DNA of 64,000 bases, from positions 1-64,000 of the forward strand of contig NZ_JACJTD010000031.1 of the NCBI RefSeq assembly GCF_014698505.1, given 5' to 3'. The notes beneath the pieces were generated by a model. The model did no database searches. It had not been told where the DNA came from and was given only the letters and a program-made list of their open reading frames with translations. Below are positions 44,076 to 53,395 of the stretch, piece by piece. Origin of the DNA: Nostoc foliaceum FACHB-393. GTDB taxonomy: Bacteria; Cyanobacteriota; Cyanobacteriia; Cyanobacteriales; Nostocaceae. Numbering within the stretch: position 1 is the first letter of the stretch; each line of letters opens with the position of its first letter. The position numbers and the translations under genes are program-made.

Positions 44076-44195
44076 GAGTTAAGCAAGAGACGCGATGAAT
44101 CGCCGTCTTTTTGATGATTTACCGTATCTTTGCGCTCTAGAATTTTCATCAAAAAACCTAACCGAACCATCTTGCCTTTCCCCTTGTCTTTTTCT

Positions 44196-45026
44196 TCAAT
44201 TTGAGGCTAGGCTAACGAGCATTTTTTCAAAAATTTTCAACACATGCTCCTCTCCATTGTCTCTAATAAAAATGCCAAAATTTGGGTGAGAGTTGATTTC
44301 AATTAACCAATATTGATTATCTCGATCTAATACAATATCAAAACCACCATAATCAAGGTCTAACTCTTCAAAAACTGGTTGGGCAAAATTAGCAATCTCT
44401 GACAGTATTTGTGGGTCGTTAATATACTTGGCTTTCGCACCATCCCAGTGTAAAGGACTGAGATTACCGACAAATTTGGCATCATTTATATCTTTTTCAT
44501 AGAGCAGAACCAACTCTTTATTTAAGAAAACGGCTCTATATTCAGATTTGATATGAATAAATTCTTGAGCAAGAGCAATGTAATCATACTTATTATTGAT
44601 CTTAAAAATTTCTTTTAAAGCAGTTCCAATTTCATTTATATTCTCACATAAAAAGACATTATGCCCGCCTGCGCCAGAATTCCTTTTAATAATTACTGGT
44701 GTTTCAAATTTCTCTTTTATTTCTAATACGATATCTTGAATAGTTGGAAATTTTAAGTAAATCTTATATTTTGTGTCACAAAAAGGGGACAGAAAACCCA
44801 CTGTCCGAGGAAGTTGAACTTTTTTATTTAAAACATGATAAGTATATTCTTTGTCTTTGAGCAGGTGTGCTACTGCTTGATTAAGTAAGGGAGTGCTATA
44901 GTTACAAAAATAATGCTGTTTACTATTCAATTTTATTTTGACTAAGTTTTCCGAAGGATGAAGAATTTCATAGCTGATGTTTAAGTTTTCACAAACTTTC
45001 AGCAATAGCGAAACATTGTCTAACAT
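44196..45026 (-). CDS. RimK-like ATP-grasp ligase
   Basis: A 276-residue ATP-grasp protein. It begins with an N-terminal fold MLDNVSLLLKVCENLNISY, then PVIIKRNSGAGGHNVFL near 115, the ATP-binding Lys and glycine loop. DYGGFDIVLDRDNQYWLIEIN (split around 235) and NSHPNFGIF carry the metal-binding Glu/Asn. It resembles RimK/glutathione synthetase-type ligases, which add amino acids to a carboxylate. Substrate is unknown. Its codon use is noticeably more AT-rich than the neighbours, which hints at transfer. The gene upstream on the same strand (45058-45969) is 31 bp away and may be cotranscribed. Confidence 0.8.
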   Translation of the reverse strand: MLDNVSLLLKVCENLNISYEILHPSENLVKIKLNSKQHYFCNYSTPLLNQAVAHLLKDKEYTYHVLNKKVQLPRTVGFLSPFCDTKYKIYLKFPTIQDIVLEIKEKFETPVIIKRNSGAGGHNVFLCENINEIGTALKEIFKINNKYDYIALAQEFIHIKSEYRAVFLNKELVLLYEKDINDAKFVGNLSPLHWDGAKAKYINDPQILSEIANFAQPVFEELDLDYGGFDIVLDRDNQYWLIEINSHPNFGIFIRDNGEEHVLKIFEKMLVSLASN

Positions 45027-45057
45027 AAATACTTAAAGTTAAACTCAAAATTAGGAA

Positions 45058-45969
45058 TTACGAATTATTTGAACTTGTTGTTTGCCGTTTAAAAATAACC
45101 ATTTCAGTACCAACAACTGGGTTACGCGCTATCAGCTTATCTTGGGAGTCGATAATTTCTAAATGAGTAAAATCAAGTTCTTGAGAGCGTTGTAATATCT
45201 CCGCAGCTAGTTTGTCTTGCTGAGATTCATTGAGAGTGTACCAATCATTACTAATTTTGACAGTCAAGTTACTCGTGCGGAAGTTGGCTTGAATTGACTT
45301 TATCAGACCAGAGGCAATGCGATCGCTAATTTCAGCTACCTGATTTTCAATAGCTGCAATCAAGGCTTGTTCTGGTGTTAATTCTATGGCTGGTGTTGGC
45401 GTTGGCGTGGGAATTGGTTCCGGTTCAGTTTCAGGTTCTGGCGGCGGGGTAATTTCCTGTGGTGGCTGTTGTACTTCTGGCGGTGGCGTAATTTCCTCTG
45501 GCGGCTGTGGTTCTGGTGCAACTGACTCCGGTGGAGTAGTTATTGTTGGTGTCGGTGTTGGTGTCGGTGCAGGAACCTCTTCAACTGGTGGAACAGTTGC
45601 TACTTCAGTAGATTTACCAGTAATTACAGTCGCTGTTGTCCAAACAAGAATTACAGCAATTCCAGTAACAATTCCTGTCAAAGCTGTATCTGATAACTTT
45701 GTTGACAAATTTGATGGTAAAAACAAGCGGATTGTCCTTAACAGTCCACCCCAACGCAACTGAAGCTTCTGGAAAAAACTGGGTGTTTCCTCAGTACCAG
45801 GTGGGGGTGCTGTCTCCAGTTTCTCCACCGTTACTTCTAAAACCCCAATCGTCCCTCGGAGAAGTTGGATAATTTTAGCCTTCCAAATTGGCTGAACTCT
45901 CTGGTAAGGTTTTTGGGGAGGTTGATTTACCTGCTCATCCGTCGGTTTTGACTGATTGTCTTGTGACAT
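45058..45969 (-). CDS. Proline-rich single-pass membrane protein, unknown function
   Basis: A 303-residue protein. The N-terminal 95 residues are soluble, including QPIWKAKIIQLLRGTIGVLE. One hydrophobic helix lies at about 96-116 (LTGIVTGIAVILVWTTATVI). A Pro/Glu/Thr-rich stalk follows at about 125-205 (PTPTPTPTITTPPE, repeated PPPE). The C-terminal domain, about 207-300, starts LTPEQALIAAIENQ and ends VVGTEMVIFKRQ. The C-terminal domain looks conserved but I know no name for it. The stalk suggests it reaches across the periplasm or the thylakoid lumen. It is likely cotranscribed with the ATP-grasp gene downstream. Confidence 0.75.
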   Translation of the reverse strand: MSQDNQSKPTDEQVNQPPQKPYQRVQPIWKAKIIQLLRGTIGVLEVTVEKLETAPPPGTEETPSFFQKLQLRWGGLLRTIRLFLPSNLSTKLSDTALTGIVTGIAVILVWTTATVITGKSTEVATVPPVEEVPAPTPTPTPTITTPPESVAPEPQPPEEITPPPEVQQPPQEITPPPEPETEPEPIPTPTPTPAIELTPEQALIAAIENQVAEISDRIASGLIKSIQANFRTSNLTVKISNDWYTLNESQQDKLAAEILQRSQELDFTHLEIIDSQDKLIARNPVVGTEMVIFKRQTTSSNNS

Positions 45970-46103
45970 GGAACTTTCACCAAAAGCAGCGAATCAAAGA
46001 CAAACAACGTACATTATTACTGGTGCTGCCTTCTTTTGCCTTAATGTATCACTTCATTGCACATTGCTTCAGCTAAACTGACATTTATTAAATTTGGTGA
46101 CTT

Positions 46104-47024
46104 ATGAATCTAAAACGCCGTCAATTTTTATTTTTAAGTAGCCTCAGCGCCGTTGGTACAGGATTTTTCAGTTGGATGTTAGCTAATCAAAATTATCAAA
46201 GTGCTGATATTACGGATTTAACAACAGCTATAGCCGCTAACCCAGCCAAAAAAGACTTGTTATTACGTTTTGTGTCTGTGGCTGATACAGGGACTGGGGC
46301 TAAAGGACAGTATGCTGTGGCTGGAGCAATGAACGCGTATCACAAACAAAATCCTTATGATTTAGTCGTTTTAGCTGGAGATAACATTTACAATAACGGC
46401 GAAATCGAGAAAATTAATGCAGTTTTTGAGCGTCCCTATCAACCTTTGCTAAAGCAAGGTGTGAAATTTCAGGCTTGTTTAGGTAATCACGATATTCGTA
46501 CTGCTAATGGTGATCCACAAGTCAAATATGCCGGCTTTAATATGAAAGGAAGACGCTACTATACATTTAGCCGTGGCTCTGTGCAATTTTTTGCTTTAGA
46601 TACTAACAGTAATGCTGATTGGAAAAACCAGCTACCTTGGTTAGAGAAAGAATTAAGTCTTAGTAAAGCTCCTTGGAAAGTCGTATTTGGCCACCATCCA
46701 ATTTATTCATCTGGTGTCTATGGGAATAATCCAGGTTTTATTAAAACTTTTACTCCTCTATTTAAAAAATATGGCGTTCAACTTTACATCAATGGTCACG
46801 AACATAATTATGAACGCACTCGTGCTATTGATGGTACAACTTATTTAATTTGTGGTGCAGGTGCAGGGAATCGTCCTGTAGGGCGTTCTGAGTGGACAGA
46901 GTATTCCACCAGTGATTTAAGTTTTGCCTCTTATGAAGTCTATAAAGATAGAATAGACGTTGCTGCGATCGCTACTGATAAGCGCATTTTTGATAAAGGC
47001 ATTATTCAATTAAAATCAGTTTAG
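46104..47024 (+). CDS. Tat-exported metallophosphoesterase (purple acid phosphatase-like)
   Basis: A 306-residue phosphatase. The N-terminus KRRQFLFLSSLSAVGTG carries a twin-arginine signal. The metallophosphoesterase motifs appear in order: VADTGTG, GDNIYNNG, GNHD, GHHPIYSSG and GHEHNYER. The family removes phosphate from esters in the periplasm, so this may recover phosphate; no Pho box was seen upstream. It is divergent from the proline-rich protein gene, 134 bp away. The start is ATG 46104, preceded by TTTGGTGACTT. Confidence 0.9.
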   Translation: MNLKRRQFLFLSSLSAVGTGFFSWMLANQNYQSADITDLTTAIAANPAKKDLLLRFVSVADTGTGAKGQYAVAGAMNAYHKQNPYDLVVLAGDNIYNNGEIEKINAVFERPYQPLLKQGVKFQACLGNHDIRTANGDPQVKYAGFNMKGRRYYTFSRGSVQFFALDTNSNADWKNQLPWLEKELSLSKAPWKVVFGHHPIYSSGVYGNNPGFIKTFTPLFKKYGVQLYINGHEHNYERTRAIDGTTYLICGAGAGNRPVGRSEWTEYSTSDLSFASYEVYKDRIDVAAIATDKRIFDKGIIQLKSV

Positions 47025-47272
47025 TTATATGACTACAGTTGAGCAACTAAAATATTGCGTTGAGAACCAAAATCAACCAAACAATAAAATACTGTCGCGT
47101 TAATTATTATCTGGTGGCAATTCATCTCCTGTTAGTCTTTCCTCCGTAAGACTGTAACGCGAATCCTCTTACTCCATTAAGATAGATTGAAGTTCACAGG
47201 AGCAGCATCTTCTGAACATGGGTTTAGATTTTGGAAAAACCCTTTGTTCTTCACATCGGGTTATAAGCATAT

Positions 47273-48622
47273 ATGTTTTCTGAAGTTAAAAAATGTCTCG
47301 TGTTAGCCGTACCTTTAGCAGCAGCACAACTGGCTCAATCTGCAACTGGTTTTGTGGATACGGTAATGATGGGCTGGTTGGGAAGCCAGACTATTGCATC
47401 TGGAGCATTAGGAGTTACTATCTTTAGTTTTTGTCTGTTGATCGTTACTGGTATCGTTTCTGCTGTCAGTCCATTAGCTGCCCAAGCATACGGAGCCGGA
47501 AATAGAGAAAAAGTTGGCACAATTGTCCGGCTGGGACTAGGGATATCTTTGGTACTAGGAATACCAATTACATTGCTGCTTTACAATGGAGGTGCTTTAC
47601 TACTTCTACTAGGGCAGGATGCTAACGCAGTAGCATTAGCAGAGATTTATTTAAGGGCGATCGCACTGGGTTTTATTCCTGCTTTAGGCTTTGCAGTACT
47701 TAAAAGTTTTCTTTCTGCTCTATTCCAACCGCAATTAGTGATGGTGACTGTAGTTTTGGGTACTCTGCTCAACATCACAGCTAACTATGTGCTAATGTTT
47801 GGCAAACTGGGATTTCCGGCGCTGGGTTTAGCTGGTATCGGTTGGGCAAGCACACTCTCACTTTGGAGTATGTTTGTTGCTTTGATAGTTTATATATGTA
47901 ATCAGCCTCACTTTGCAGTTTACGGTATTTTTCAACCTTCATCTAAAAAAGCTTTTCCCCTAGAGCATCGTCGGATCATTAGCGAGATTTTTCAGGTTGG
48001 ATTGCCCATTGGGGGGCTGATTGCGGTCGAAGCGGGACTGTTCACCGTTGTTACCTTCATAATAGGACAATTAGGAACAAACGTTCTTGCTGCCCATCAA
48101 ATTGCTTTACAAACAATTTCGATATCATTCCAGATTGCACTAGGCATTTCTCTAGCGACAACAGTACGTGTTGGGCAGTTAGTTGGACAGAATGACCTGC
48201 TTGCTACTCGTCTGGCTGGATATGTAGGCATTGCCATTGCAGGTCTATCTATGGGTGTGGTAGGTATTACATTTTGGTTAATGCCAAAGTCGATTATTTC
48301 TCTTTATATTGATATCAGCGATCCAAACAATGCAGATGTGGTTGCCCTCGCCCTGAAATTGCTGGGAGTCGCAGCGATTTTTCAAATAGTTGACGGTGTG
48401 CAAGTTACTGCGGGGGGAGCATTACGCGGACTAAAAGACACTAGAATTCCGATGTTGATTGGTATTTTTGCTTATTGGTGTGTTGGTTTATTCACTGGTT
48501 ATACTTTCGGAACCTCGTTGGGGTATGGAGCTATTGGTCTTTGGTGGGGACTGGCTATTGGTTTAGCGATCGCTGCAATAATCATGACTTGGCGGTTTAG
48601 CAACAAAACAACTAACCACTGA
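47273..48622 (+). CDS. MATE-family multidrug/Na+ antiporter
   Basis: A 449-residue, 12-helix transporter in two six-helix halves. The signature of the first half is LAAAQLAQSATGFVDTVMMG with GAGNREKVGTIVRLGL. The second half is IGGLIAVEAGLFTVVTFIIG. MATE proteins export organic cations or secondary metabolites using Na+ or H+. Start ATG 47273 has only a weak ribosome site. An ABM-domain gene follows 91 bp downstream on the same strand. Confidence 0.9.
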   Translation: MFSEVKKCLVLAVPLAAAQLAQSATGFVDTVMMGWLGSQTIASGALGVTIFSFCLLIVTGIVSAVSPLAAQAYGAGNREKVGTIVRLGLGISLVLGIPITLLLYNGGALLLLLGQDANAVALAEIYLRAIALGFIPALGFAVLKSFLSALFQPQLVMVTVVLGTLLNITANYVLMFGKLGFPALGLAGIGWASTLSLWSMFVALIVYICNQPHFAVYGIFQPSSKKAFPLEHRRIISEIFQVGLPIGGLIAVEAGLFTVVTFIIGQLGTNVLAAHQIALQTISISFQIALGISLATTVRVGQLVGQNDLLATRLAGYVGIAIAGLSMGVVGITFWLMPKSIISLYIDISDPNNADVVALALKLLGVAAIFQIVDGVQVTAGGALRGLKDTRIPMLIGIFAYWCVGLFTGYTFGTSLGYGAIGLWWGLAIGLAIAAIIMTWRFSNKTTNH

Positions 48623-48713
48623 TAAACAAAGATGAATTATCTGTAGCTATTAGTAAACTTACGGATGCGTATCAATTGCGTTAAAATTAGCCGAATTCTC
48701 ACCACAAAACTTT

Positions 48714-49007
48714 ATGATTCTTGAGGCAGTTATTCTTAATGTCAAATCTGGTCTAGAATTTGATTTTGAAGCTACTTTCAAAAAAGCTTCTAAAATTATT
48801 TCCTCAATGGACGGATATTTATCCCATGAATTGCATAAATGTATAGAAGTCCAAGGTAAATACTTATTACTTGTCAGATGGGAAACTTTAGAATCTCATA
48901 CTGTAGGATTTAGAAATTCTGCTGAGTATCAAGAGTGGAAAAAACTTCTGCATCATTTTTATGAGCCATTTCCTACTGTTGAACACTTTGAAGAAATGAA
49001 AATATGA
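48714..49007 (+). CDS. Antibiotic biosynthesis monooxygenase (ABM) domain protein
   Basis: A 97-residue single-domain protein of the ABM family: MILEAVILNVKSG at the start, DGYLSHELHK in the middle, then LLVRWETLESHT and FRNSAEYQEW. These dimeric ferredoxin-like folds include cofactor-free monooxygenases and haem-degrading enzymes. Lack of obvious haem ligands leaves the substrate open. It follows the MATE gene by 91 bp, and a terminator follows, so the two may form one unit for handling a small aromatic compound (inference). Confidence 0.85.
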   Translation: MILEAVILNVKSGLEFDFEATFKKASKIISSMDGYLSHELHKCIEVQGKYLLLVRWETLESHTVGFRNSAEYQEWKKLLHHFYEPFPTVEHFEEMKI

Positions 49008-49012
49008 AAAAC

Positions 49013-49047
49013 AAGATCCCCGACTTCTTTGAAAAATCGGGGATTTG
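49013..49047 (+). terminator. Terminator after the ABM gene
   Basis: ATCCCCGA (49016-49023) and TCGGGGAT (49037-49044) form an 8-bp stem with a 13-base loop, followed by TTTG. It is six bases past the ABM stop. The T run is short, so efficiency is uncertain; the same hairpin type is a common cyanobacterial repeat. Confidence 0.5.
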
Positions 49048-49104
49048 TGGCTATATGATAATACGGTTCAGTTAAGGGTTATTGGTGTAGCTAATTGGTA
49101 TTTT

Positions 49105-49129
49105 AAGACGCGATAAATCGCGTCTCTAC
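49105..49129. repeat. AAGACGCGATAAATCGCGTCTCTAC palindrome family
   Basis: The 25-base repeat here is the family that also occurs twice inside cobN (39383-39443). It is an imperfect hairpin with arms AGACGCGAT and ATCGCGTCT. It lies between the convergent ABM and pcrA genes. Confidence 0.8.
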
Positions 49130-49170
49130 ATGAGGGTTTTGTTGCTCATTTTGAACTGTATTGGGCTATA

Positions 49171-51495
49171 TCACTCTACTCGTTGCAACTGCGCTACTCT
49201 TGGGTCAACAATTTTTTGTCCCAAGCTGGAAAATTTAATTGCCACAGACATCTTATTACCTGTTCCGAAGACATGAGTAATTTCACCAAGTCCGAAGGTT
49301 TTATGTAGTACTCTATCGCCTACTTGCCAATTCTGGGTTGCGTCTTGTTTACTACTAGAAGTAGAGGCACTTTTGGTATAACTTTGACGACTCGCGCGTT
49401 TAGTAGATAATAATTCTTCTGGCAACTCATCGAGAAATTGCGATCGCATCGCAGGTTCACGAGAACCATATAAACGGCGTTCCCGCGCATGTGATAAATA
49501 CAACCTTTCTTGGGCGCGAGTAATCCCCACATAACACAGGCGGCGTTCTTCTTCCAAAGATGCGGGATCACCCAGCGAACGGTAGCCGGGAAATAGCCCT
49601 TGTTCTAATCCGACCAAAAATACTACGGGAAATTCTAAACCTTTGGAAGCGTGCAAAGTCATCAAAGAAACGGCTGTTTGCCCTTCTTTTAAGTTATCCA
49701 AATCGGAACTAAGGGCGGCGCTACTCAAAAAGTCTCGCAGGGAAACCTCTTCGTTTTCTTCTTGAAATTGCAGTGCGGCGTTGTAAAGTTCCTGGACGTT
49801 TTGTACCCGATCTGTGGCTTCATCTGTGCCTTGACTCATCAAGTCTTGAACGTAACCAGAATCTTCTAGTATTCCTTGCAAAACCTCAGTTACAGGAAGC
49901 GTACCAATTTGTGCTTGCCAACGGCTGATCATTGCGGCAAAGTTATTTACAGCTTTTGTCGCTCGTCCGGCTAATGTATTAACTGATGTTTCATCGCTGA
50001 GTATTTCCCATAGGGTTGTCCCCAATTGTTGGGAGGCGTTCATCAAAGCATCAATGGTGGTTTTGCCAACTCCCCGCCGGGGAGTATTGATAACTCTTAA
50101 TAAACTAACTGTATCAGATGGGTTAGCGATCGCTCTTAAATATGCGATGACATCTTTAATTTCTTTGCGATCGTAAAATCTCATTCCCCCCACAACTGTG
50201 TAAGGAATTTGATATTTTACCAACAATTCTTCAAATGGCCGAGATTGAGCATTTGTCCGATAAAGTATGGCAAAACTGCCCCAGTCTAACTCTGGATTTT
50301 GGTTTTCTAAAGTACTAATTTGATTAATTACAAATGCTGCTTCTGCAAGTTCTTCATCGGCTTTGTGACAAGTAATCTGCTCACCTGGCCCCCGCGTTGG
50401 TTTGAGGATTTTATCAATCCGTTGGGTGTTATTTTCAATTAATTCATTAGCCGCTTGCAGAATGTTTTCACAAGAACGATAGTTTTCTTCCAGCTTAACC
50501 ATCGTCCGAGTGTCATCATCTACCAAACCATCACCAAAGTCTTCCTGAAATCCCAGCAAGATGGTGAAATCTGCCATCCGAAAGCTGTAAATTGATTGAT
50601 CTGCATCGCCGACAACGAAAACTGAGCGATTTTCCCATTCCCATTCGCTCTTTCTAGTTTCGGCATTAGTAACTAATAAATTAATAAGTTGATACTGAGT
50701 GCGGTTAGTATCCTGATATTCATCTACGAGAATATGGCGAAACTTGCGATGCCAATAACCCAAAACTTGCTCGTTTTGCTGAAATAATCTAGTCGGTACC
50801 AGAATTAGATCGTCAAAGTCTAGAGCGTTGTTTTCTGCTAACTTATCTTGATATAAATTGTAGACTTGGGCAATTACCCGTCCGCGATAATTGGGTTGAT
50901 CTTGCTCAAATTCTTGGGGCGATAAGCCTTGATTTTTAGCGTTACTAATAGCGTAGCGGACAGAGCGAGCGTCAAACTTTTTATCGTCTAAATTTAACTG
51001 TTTATTGACAATTTCTTTGATCAGAGTCATCACATCTGATTCGTCAAAGATAGAGAAATTGCGATTCCAACGCCGTCCTTTTTCGTCTACGTATTTTTCA
51101 ATATCAAAACGGAGAATGCGAGAAAATAGACTGTGGAAAGTGCCACACCATAAGTCTTTGATCGTGTTTTTGTAAACTTGCGATCGCAATTGCGTTTGTT
51201 GATATTCAGTTAACAAATCCAATCGCTGGCCGTGTTGTTTCATTGCTAATTGTTCAGCAAACAGCCGTTGAATCCGTTCTTTCATCTCCCGCGCGGCTTT
51301 GTTGGTAAAAGTAACCGCCAGAATATTCTCTGGATCAACGCGGTGTTTCAGAATCAGATTCGCAATGCGATAAGTCAGCGCTCGTGTTTTGCCGGAACCT
51401 GCGCCAGCAACAACTAGCAACGGACCGCAGTAATGTTCGACGGCTTGACGTTGGCTAGGGTTAAGGTGACTGAGAAAGTCGATGGTTGTTGTCAT
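49171..51495 (-). CDS. pcrA: UvrD/PcrA-type DNA helicase
   Basis: A 774-residue superfamily 1A helicase used in DNA repair and replication restart. Motifs: Q motif LNPSQRQAVEH, Walker A AGAGSGKTRAL, Walker B region HILVDEYQDTNRTQ, GDADQSIYSFR, VSLMTLHASKGLEFPVVFLVG and VGITRAQERLYL. The C-terminus has the WQVGDRVLHKTFGLGEI Tudor-like fold found in PcrA. I place the start at ATG 51495. A longer frame to 51546 runs into the GGCCTAGCCCGTCGGAG dispersed repeat, so the extra 17 residues are repeat-derived. Confidence 0.93.
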   Translation of the reverse strand: MTTTIDFLSHLNPSQRQAVEHYCGPLLVVAGAGSGKTRALTYRIANLILKHRVDPENILAVTFTNKAAREMKERIQRLFAEQLAMKQHGQRLDLLTEYQQTQLRSQVYKNTIKDLWCGTFHSLFSRILRFDIEKYVDEKGRRWNRNFSIFDESDVMTLIKEIVNKQLNLDDKKFDARSVRYAISNAKNQGLSPQEFEQDQPNYRGRVIAQVYNLYQDKLAENNALDFDDLILVPTRLFQQNEQVLGYWHRKFRHILVDEYQDTNRTQYQLINLLVTNAETRKSEWEWENRSVFVVGDADQSIYSFRMADFTILLGFQEDFGDGLVDDDTRTMVKLEENYRSCENILQAANELIENNTQRIDKILKPTRGPGEQITCHKADEELAEAAFVINQISTLENQNPELDWGSFAILYRTNAQSRPFEELLVKYQIPYTVVGGMRFYDRKEIKDVIAYLRAIANPSDTVSLLRVINTPRRGVGKTTIDALMNASQQLGTTLWEILSDETSVNTLAGRATKAVNNFAAMISRWQAQIGTLPVTEVLQGILEDSGYVQDLMSQGTDEATDRVQNVQELYNAALQFQEENEEVSLRDFLSSAALSSDLDNLKEGQTAVSLMTLHASKGLEFPVVFLVGLEQGLFPGYRSLGDPASLEEERRLCYVGITRAQERLYLSHARERRLYGSREPAMRSQFLDELPEELLSTKRASRQSYTKSASTSSSKQDATQNWQVGDRVLHKTFGLGEITHVFGTGNKMSVAIKFSSLGQKIVDPRVAQLQRVE

Positions 51496-51841
51496 GGATG
51501 TGAAAAAGCGATGTCTCCGACGGGCTAGGCCTACGCCTGGCGTCACATCAATAGAGAGTTGCTATTGCCCAGGTTACAATATCTTAACGAAACTTGGTCA
51601 ACAAAGATTGCCTAACGCAGTACTTTGATCGTCTCTCTTCATCAGATATTCTCCCTATTCCCTATTCTCTTTCGCCCACAAGGTTGTACAGGTTTACCGT
51701 CACTTTTCGCTATTACGTTAACTTTTCCATGTAGATAAGTTAGCCACCAGTTATTACTGCGCGTTCTGTCGTAAAATCAGCGACGGGGAATCAAAAATTA
51801 TAAAAATACTGGTCAATTTCTAACTTGTTCTGTTGTCAACA

Positions 51842-51869
51842 GTAGGGGCAATTCATGAATTGCCCCTAC
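51842..51869. repeat. 28-bp perfect palindrome
   Basis: GTAGGGGCAATTCA followed by its exact reverse complement TGAATTGCCCCTAC. This is a common cyanobacterial repeat class, related by its GTAGGGGCA end to the palindrome at 26818-26846. The rest of 51547-52094 is the long sbtA leader, with no other motif I can name. Confidence 0.85.
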
Positions 51870-52094
51870 AGATTTTCGTAGGGACACCGCAATGTTCCCT
51901 AGCCCGTGGTTTATTTACTTGAAAAACGCTGTAATACCTAACCAAGAGTATTGTCACCAATAAGACTATTCACTCCTTGAGTACCCAATTGACATAGGGT
52001 AACAATACACAGTACATCATGATTCAACCGTTAAATTTTTAAAGATGAAAAATTTCTTTAATTTCAGGTTTAACCAATACAAGGAGGGGTGGAT

Positions 52095-53063
52095 ATGGAT
52101 CTTAGCTTAATTGTATCCAACATTTTGAATCCGCCAATCCTGTTTTTCTTTTTAGGCATGATTGCTGTTTTTGTCAAGTCCGATCTCGAAATTCCTGCAC
52201 CAATCCCCAAACTATTTTCGTTGTATCTGCTATTTGCTATTGGTTTTAAAGGAGGCGTAGAACTAATCAAAAGCGGTGTCACTCAGGAAGTGATTCTAAC
52301 ACTGGCGGCAGCAATGATGATGGCTTGTGTTGTTCCAATTTACACCTTTTTTATCCTGAAGTTGAAATTGGATACTTACGATGCTGCTGCGATCGCAGCA
52401 ACCTACGGTTCCATTAGTGCCGTTACCTTCATCACAGCTAGCGCTTTTTTAACTGAGCTTGGCATTACTTTTGATGGTTACATGGTGGCAGCCCTTGCCC
52501 TGATGGAATCCCCAGCGATTATAGTTGGTCTAATTTTGGTGAATATATTCACCGAAGATGGAAAGCGAGAGCTTTCGTGGCCGGAAGTCTTGCAAGAAGC
52601 ATTTCTTAATAGTTCAGTTTTTCTATTAGTAGGTAGTCTATTAATAGGTGTGTTGACAGGAGAACACGGTTGGAAAGTATTAGAACCCTTTACTCAAGGG
52701 TTATTTTATGGTGTTCTCACCTTCTTTTTACTTGACATGGGATTAGTCGCTGCGAGAAGAATTAAAGACTTGCAAAAAACCGGAGTTTTCCTGATTTTAT
52801 TTGCCATACTAATTCCTATACTCAATGCAGGCATTGGGTTAGCGATCGCCAAATTGATCGGTATGCCTCGCGGAGATTCACTGTTGTTCGCTGTATTGTG
52901 TGCCAGTGCTTCTTACATTGCTGTCCCAGCGGCTATGCGGATGACTGTTCCAGAAGCAAATCCTAGCCTGTATGTTTCTACTGCTCTAGCGGTGACTTTT
53001 CCATTCAATATTATTGTGGGAATTCCGTTATATCTCTACGGAATTAACCTATTTTGGAGGTAA
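52095..53063 (+). CDS. sbtA: Sodium-dependent bicarbonate transporter SbtA
   Basis: A 322-residue membrane protein of about ten helices, the high-affinity Na+/HCO3- symporter of the carbon-concentrating mechanism. Blocks typical of the family include NPPILFFFLGMIAVF, LFAIGFKGGVELIKSG, ATYGSISAVTFITASAFL and SASYIAVPAAMRMTVPEANP. ATG 52095 is chosen over GTG 52089 because AAGGAGG at 52081-52087 is seven bases upstream of the ATG but only one base from the GTG. sbtB follows after four bases, and a carbonic anhydrase gene comes next. Confidence 0.95.
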   Translation: MDLSLIVSNILNPPILFFFLGMIAVFVKSDLEIPAPIPKLFSLYLLFAIGFKGGVELIKSGVTQEVILTLAAAMMMACVVPIYTFFILKLKLDTYDAAAIAATYGSISAVTFITASAFLTELGITFDGYMVAALALMESPAIIVGLILVNIFTEDGKRELSWPEVLQEAFLNSSVFLLVGSLLIGVLTGEHGWKVLEPFTQGLFYGVLTFFLLDMGLVAARRIKDLQKTGVFLILFAILIPILNAGIGLAIAKLIGMPRGDSLLFAVLCASASYIAVPAAMRMTVPEANPSLYVSTALAVTFPFNIIVGIPLYLYGINLFWR

Positions 53064-53067
53064 TAAT

Positions 53068-53379
53068 ATGCACGTAGTTAAAAAGATAGAAATTATTGCT
53101 AATTCCTTTGAACTTGCCAAAATTTTAGATAATTTAGACAAGTCGGGTGTACATAACCATGCCGTAATCCGCAATGTTGCTGGCAAAGGATTACGAGGAA
53201 CGACAGAAGATTTAGACATGACCATGCTTGATAATGTTTACATCCTCGCGTTTTGTATGCCAGAACAACTCAAACCTGTTGTCGAAAATATCAAACCACT
53301 GCTCAACAAATTCGGAGGTACTTGCTACGTTTCCGATGTAATGGAGATTCGCTCTGTTAGATGTGTAGCGTCGATGTAA
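53068..53379 (+). CDS. sbtB: PII-like bicarbonate-transport regulator SbtB
   Basis: A 103-residue PII-like trimer subunit that binds adenine nucleotides and gates SbtA. VVKKIEIIANSFELAKIL and the glycine-rich T-loop base AGKGLRGT fit the family. It ends EIRSVRCVASM, without the CGPxGC motif of the C-terminal R-loop known in some SbtB proteins. ATG 53068 is chosen because GGAGG lies eight bases upstream; the longer frame starts inside sbtA. The overlap of four bases or so with the operon partners suggests translational coupling. Confidence 0.93.
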   Translation: MHVVKKIEIIANSFELAKILDNLDKSGVHNHAVIRNVAGKGLRGTTEDLDMTMLDNVYILAFCMPEQLKPVVENIKPLLNKFGGTCYVSDVMEIRSVRCVASM

Positions 53380-53395
53380 GAGAGTTATAAATTTA

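Noticed and set aside
45386..45763. A Gly/Val-rich plus-strand frame opposite the proline-rich protein
   Set aside because: It is the antisense reading of the Pro/Thr repeat stalk; the composition is an artefact.
51496..51546. Longer N-terminus for pcrA
   Set aside because: The 17 extra residues come from a dispersed repeat and do not match helicase starts.
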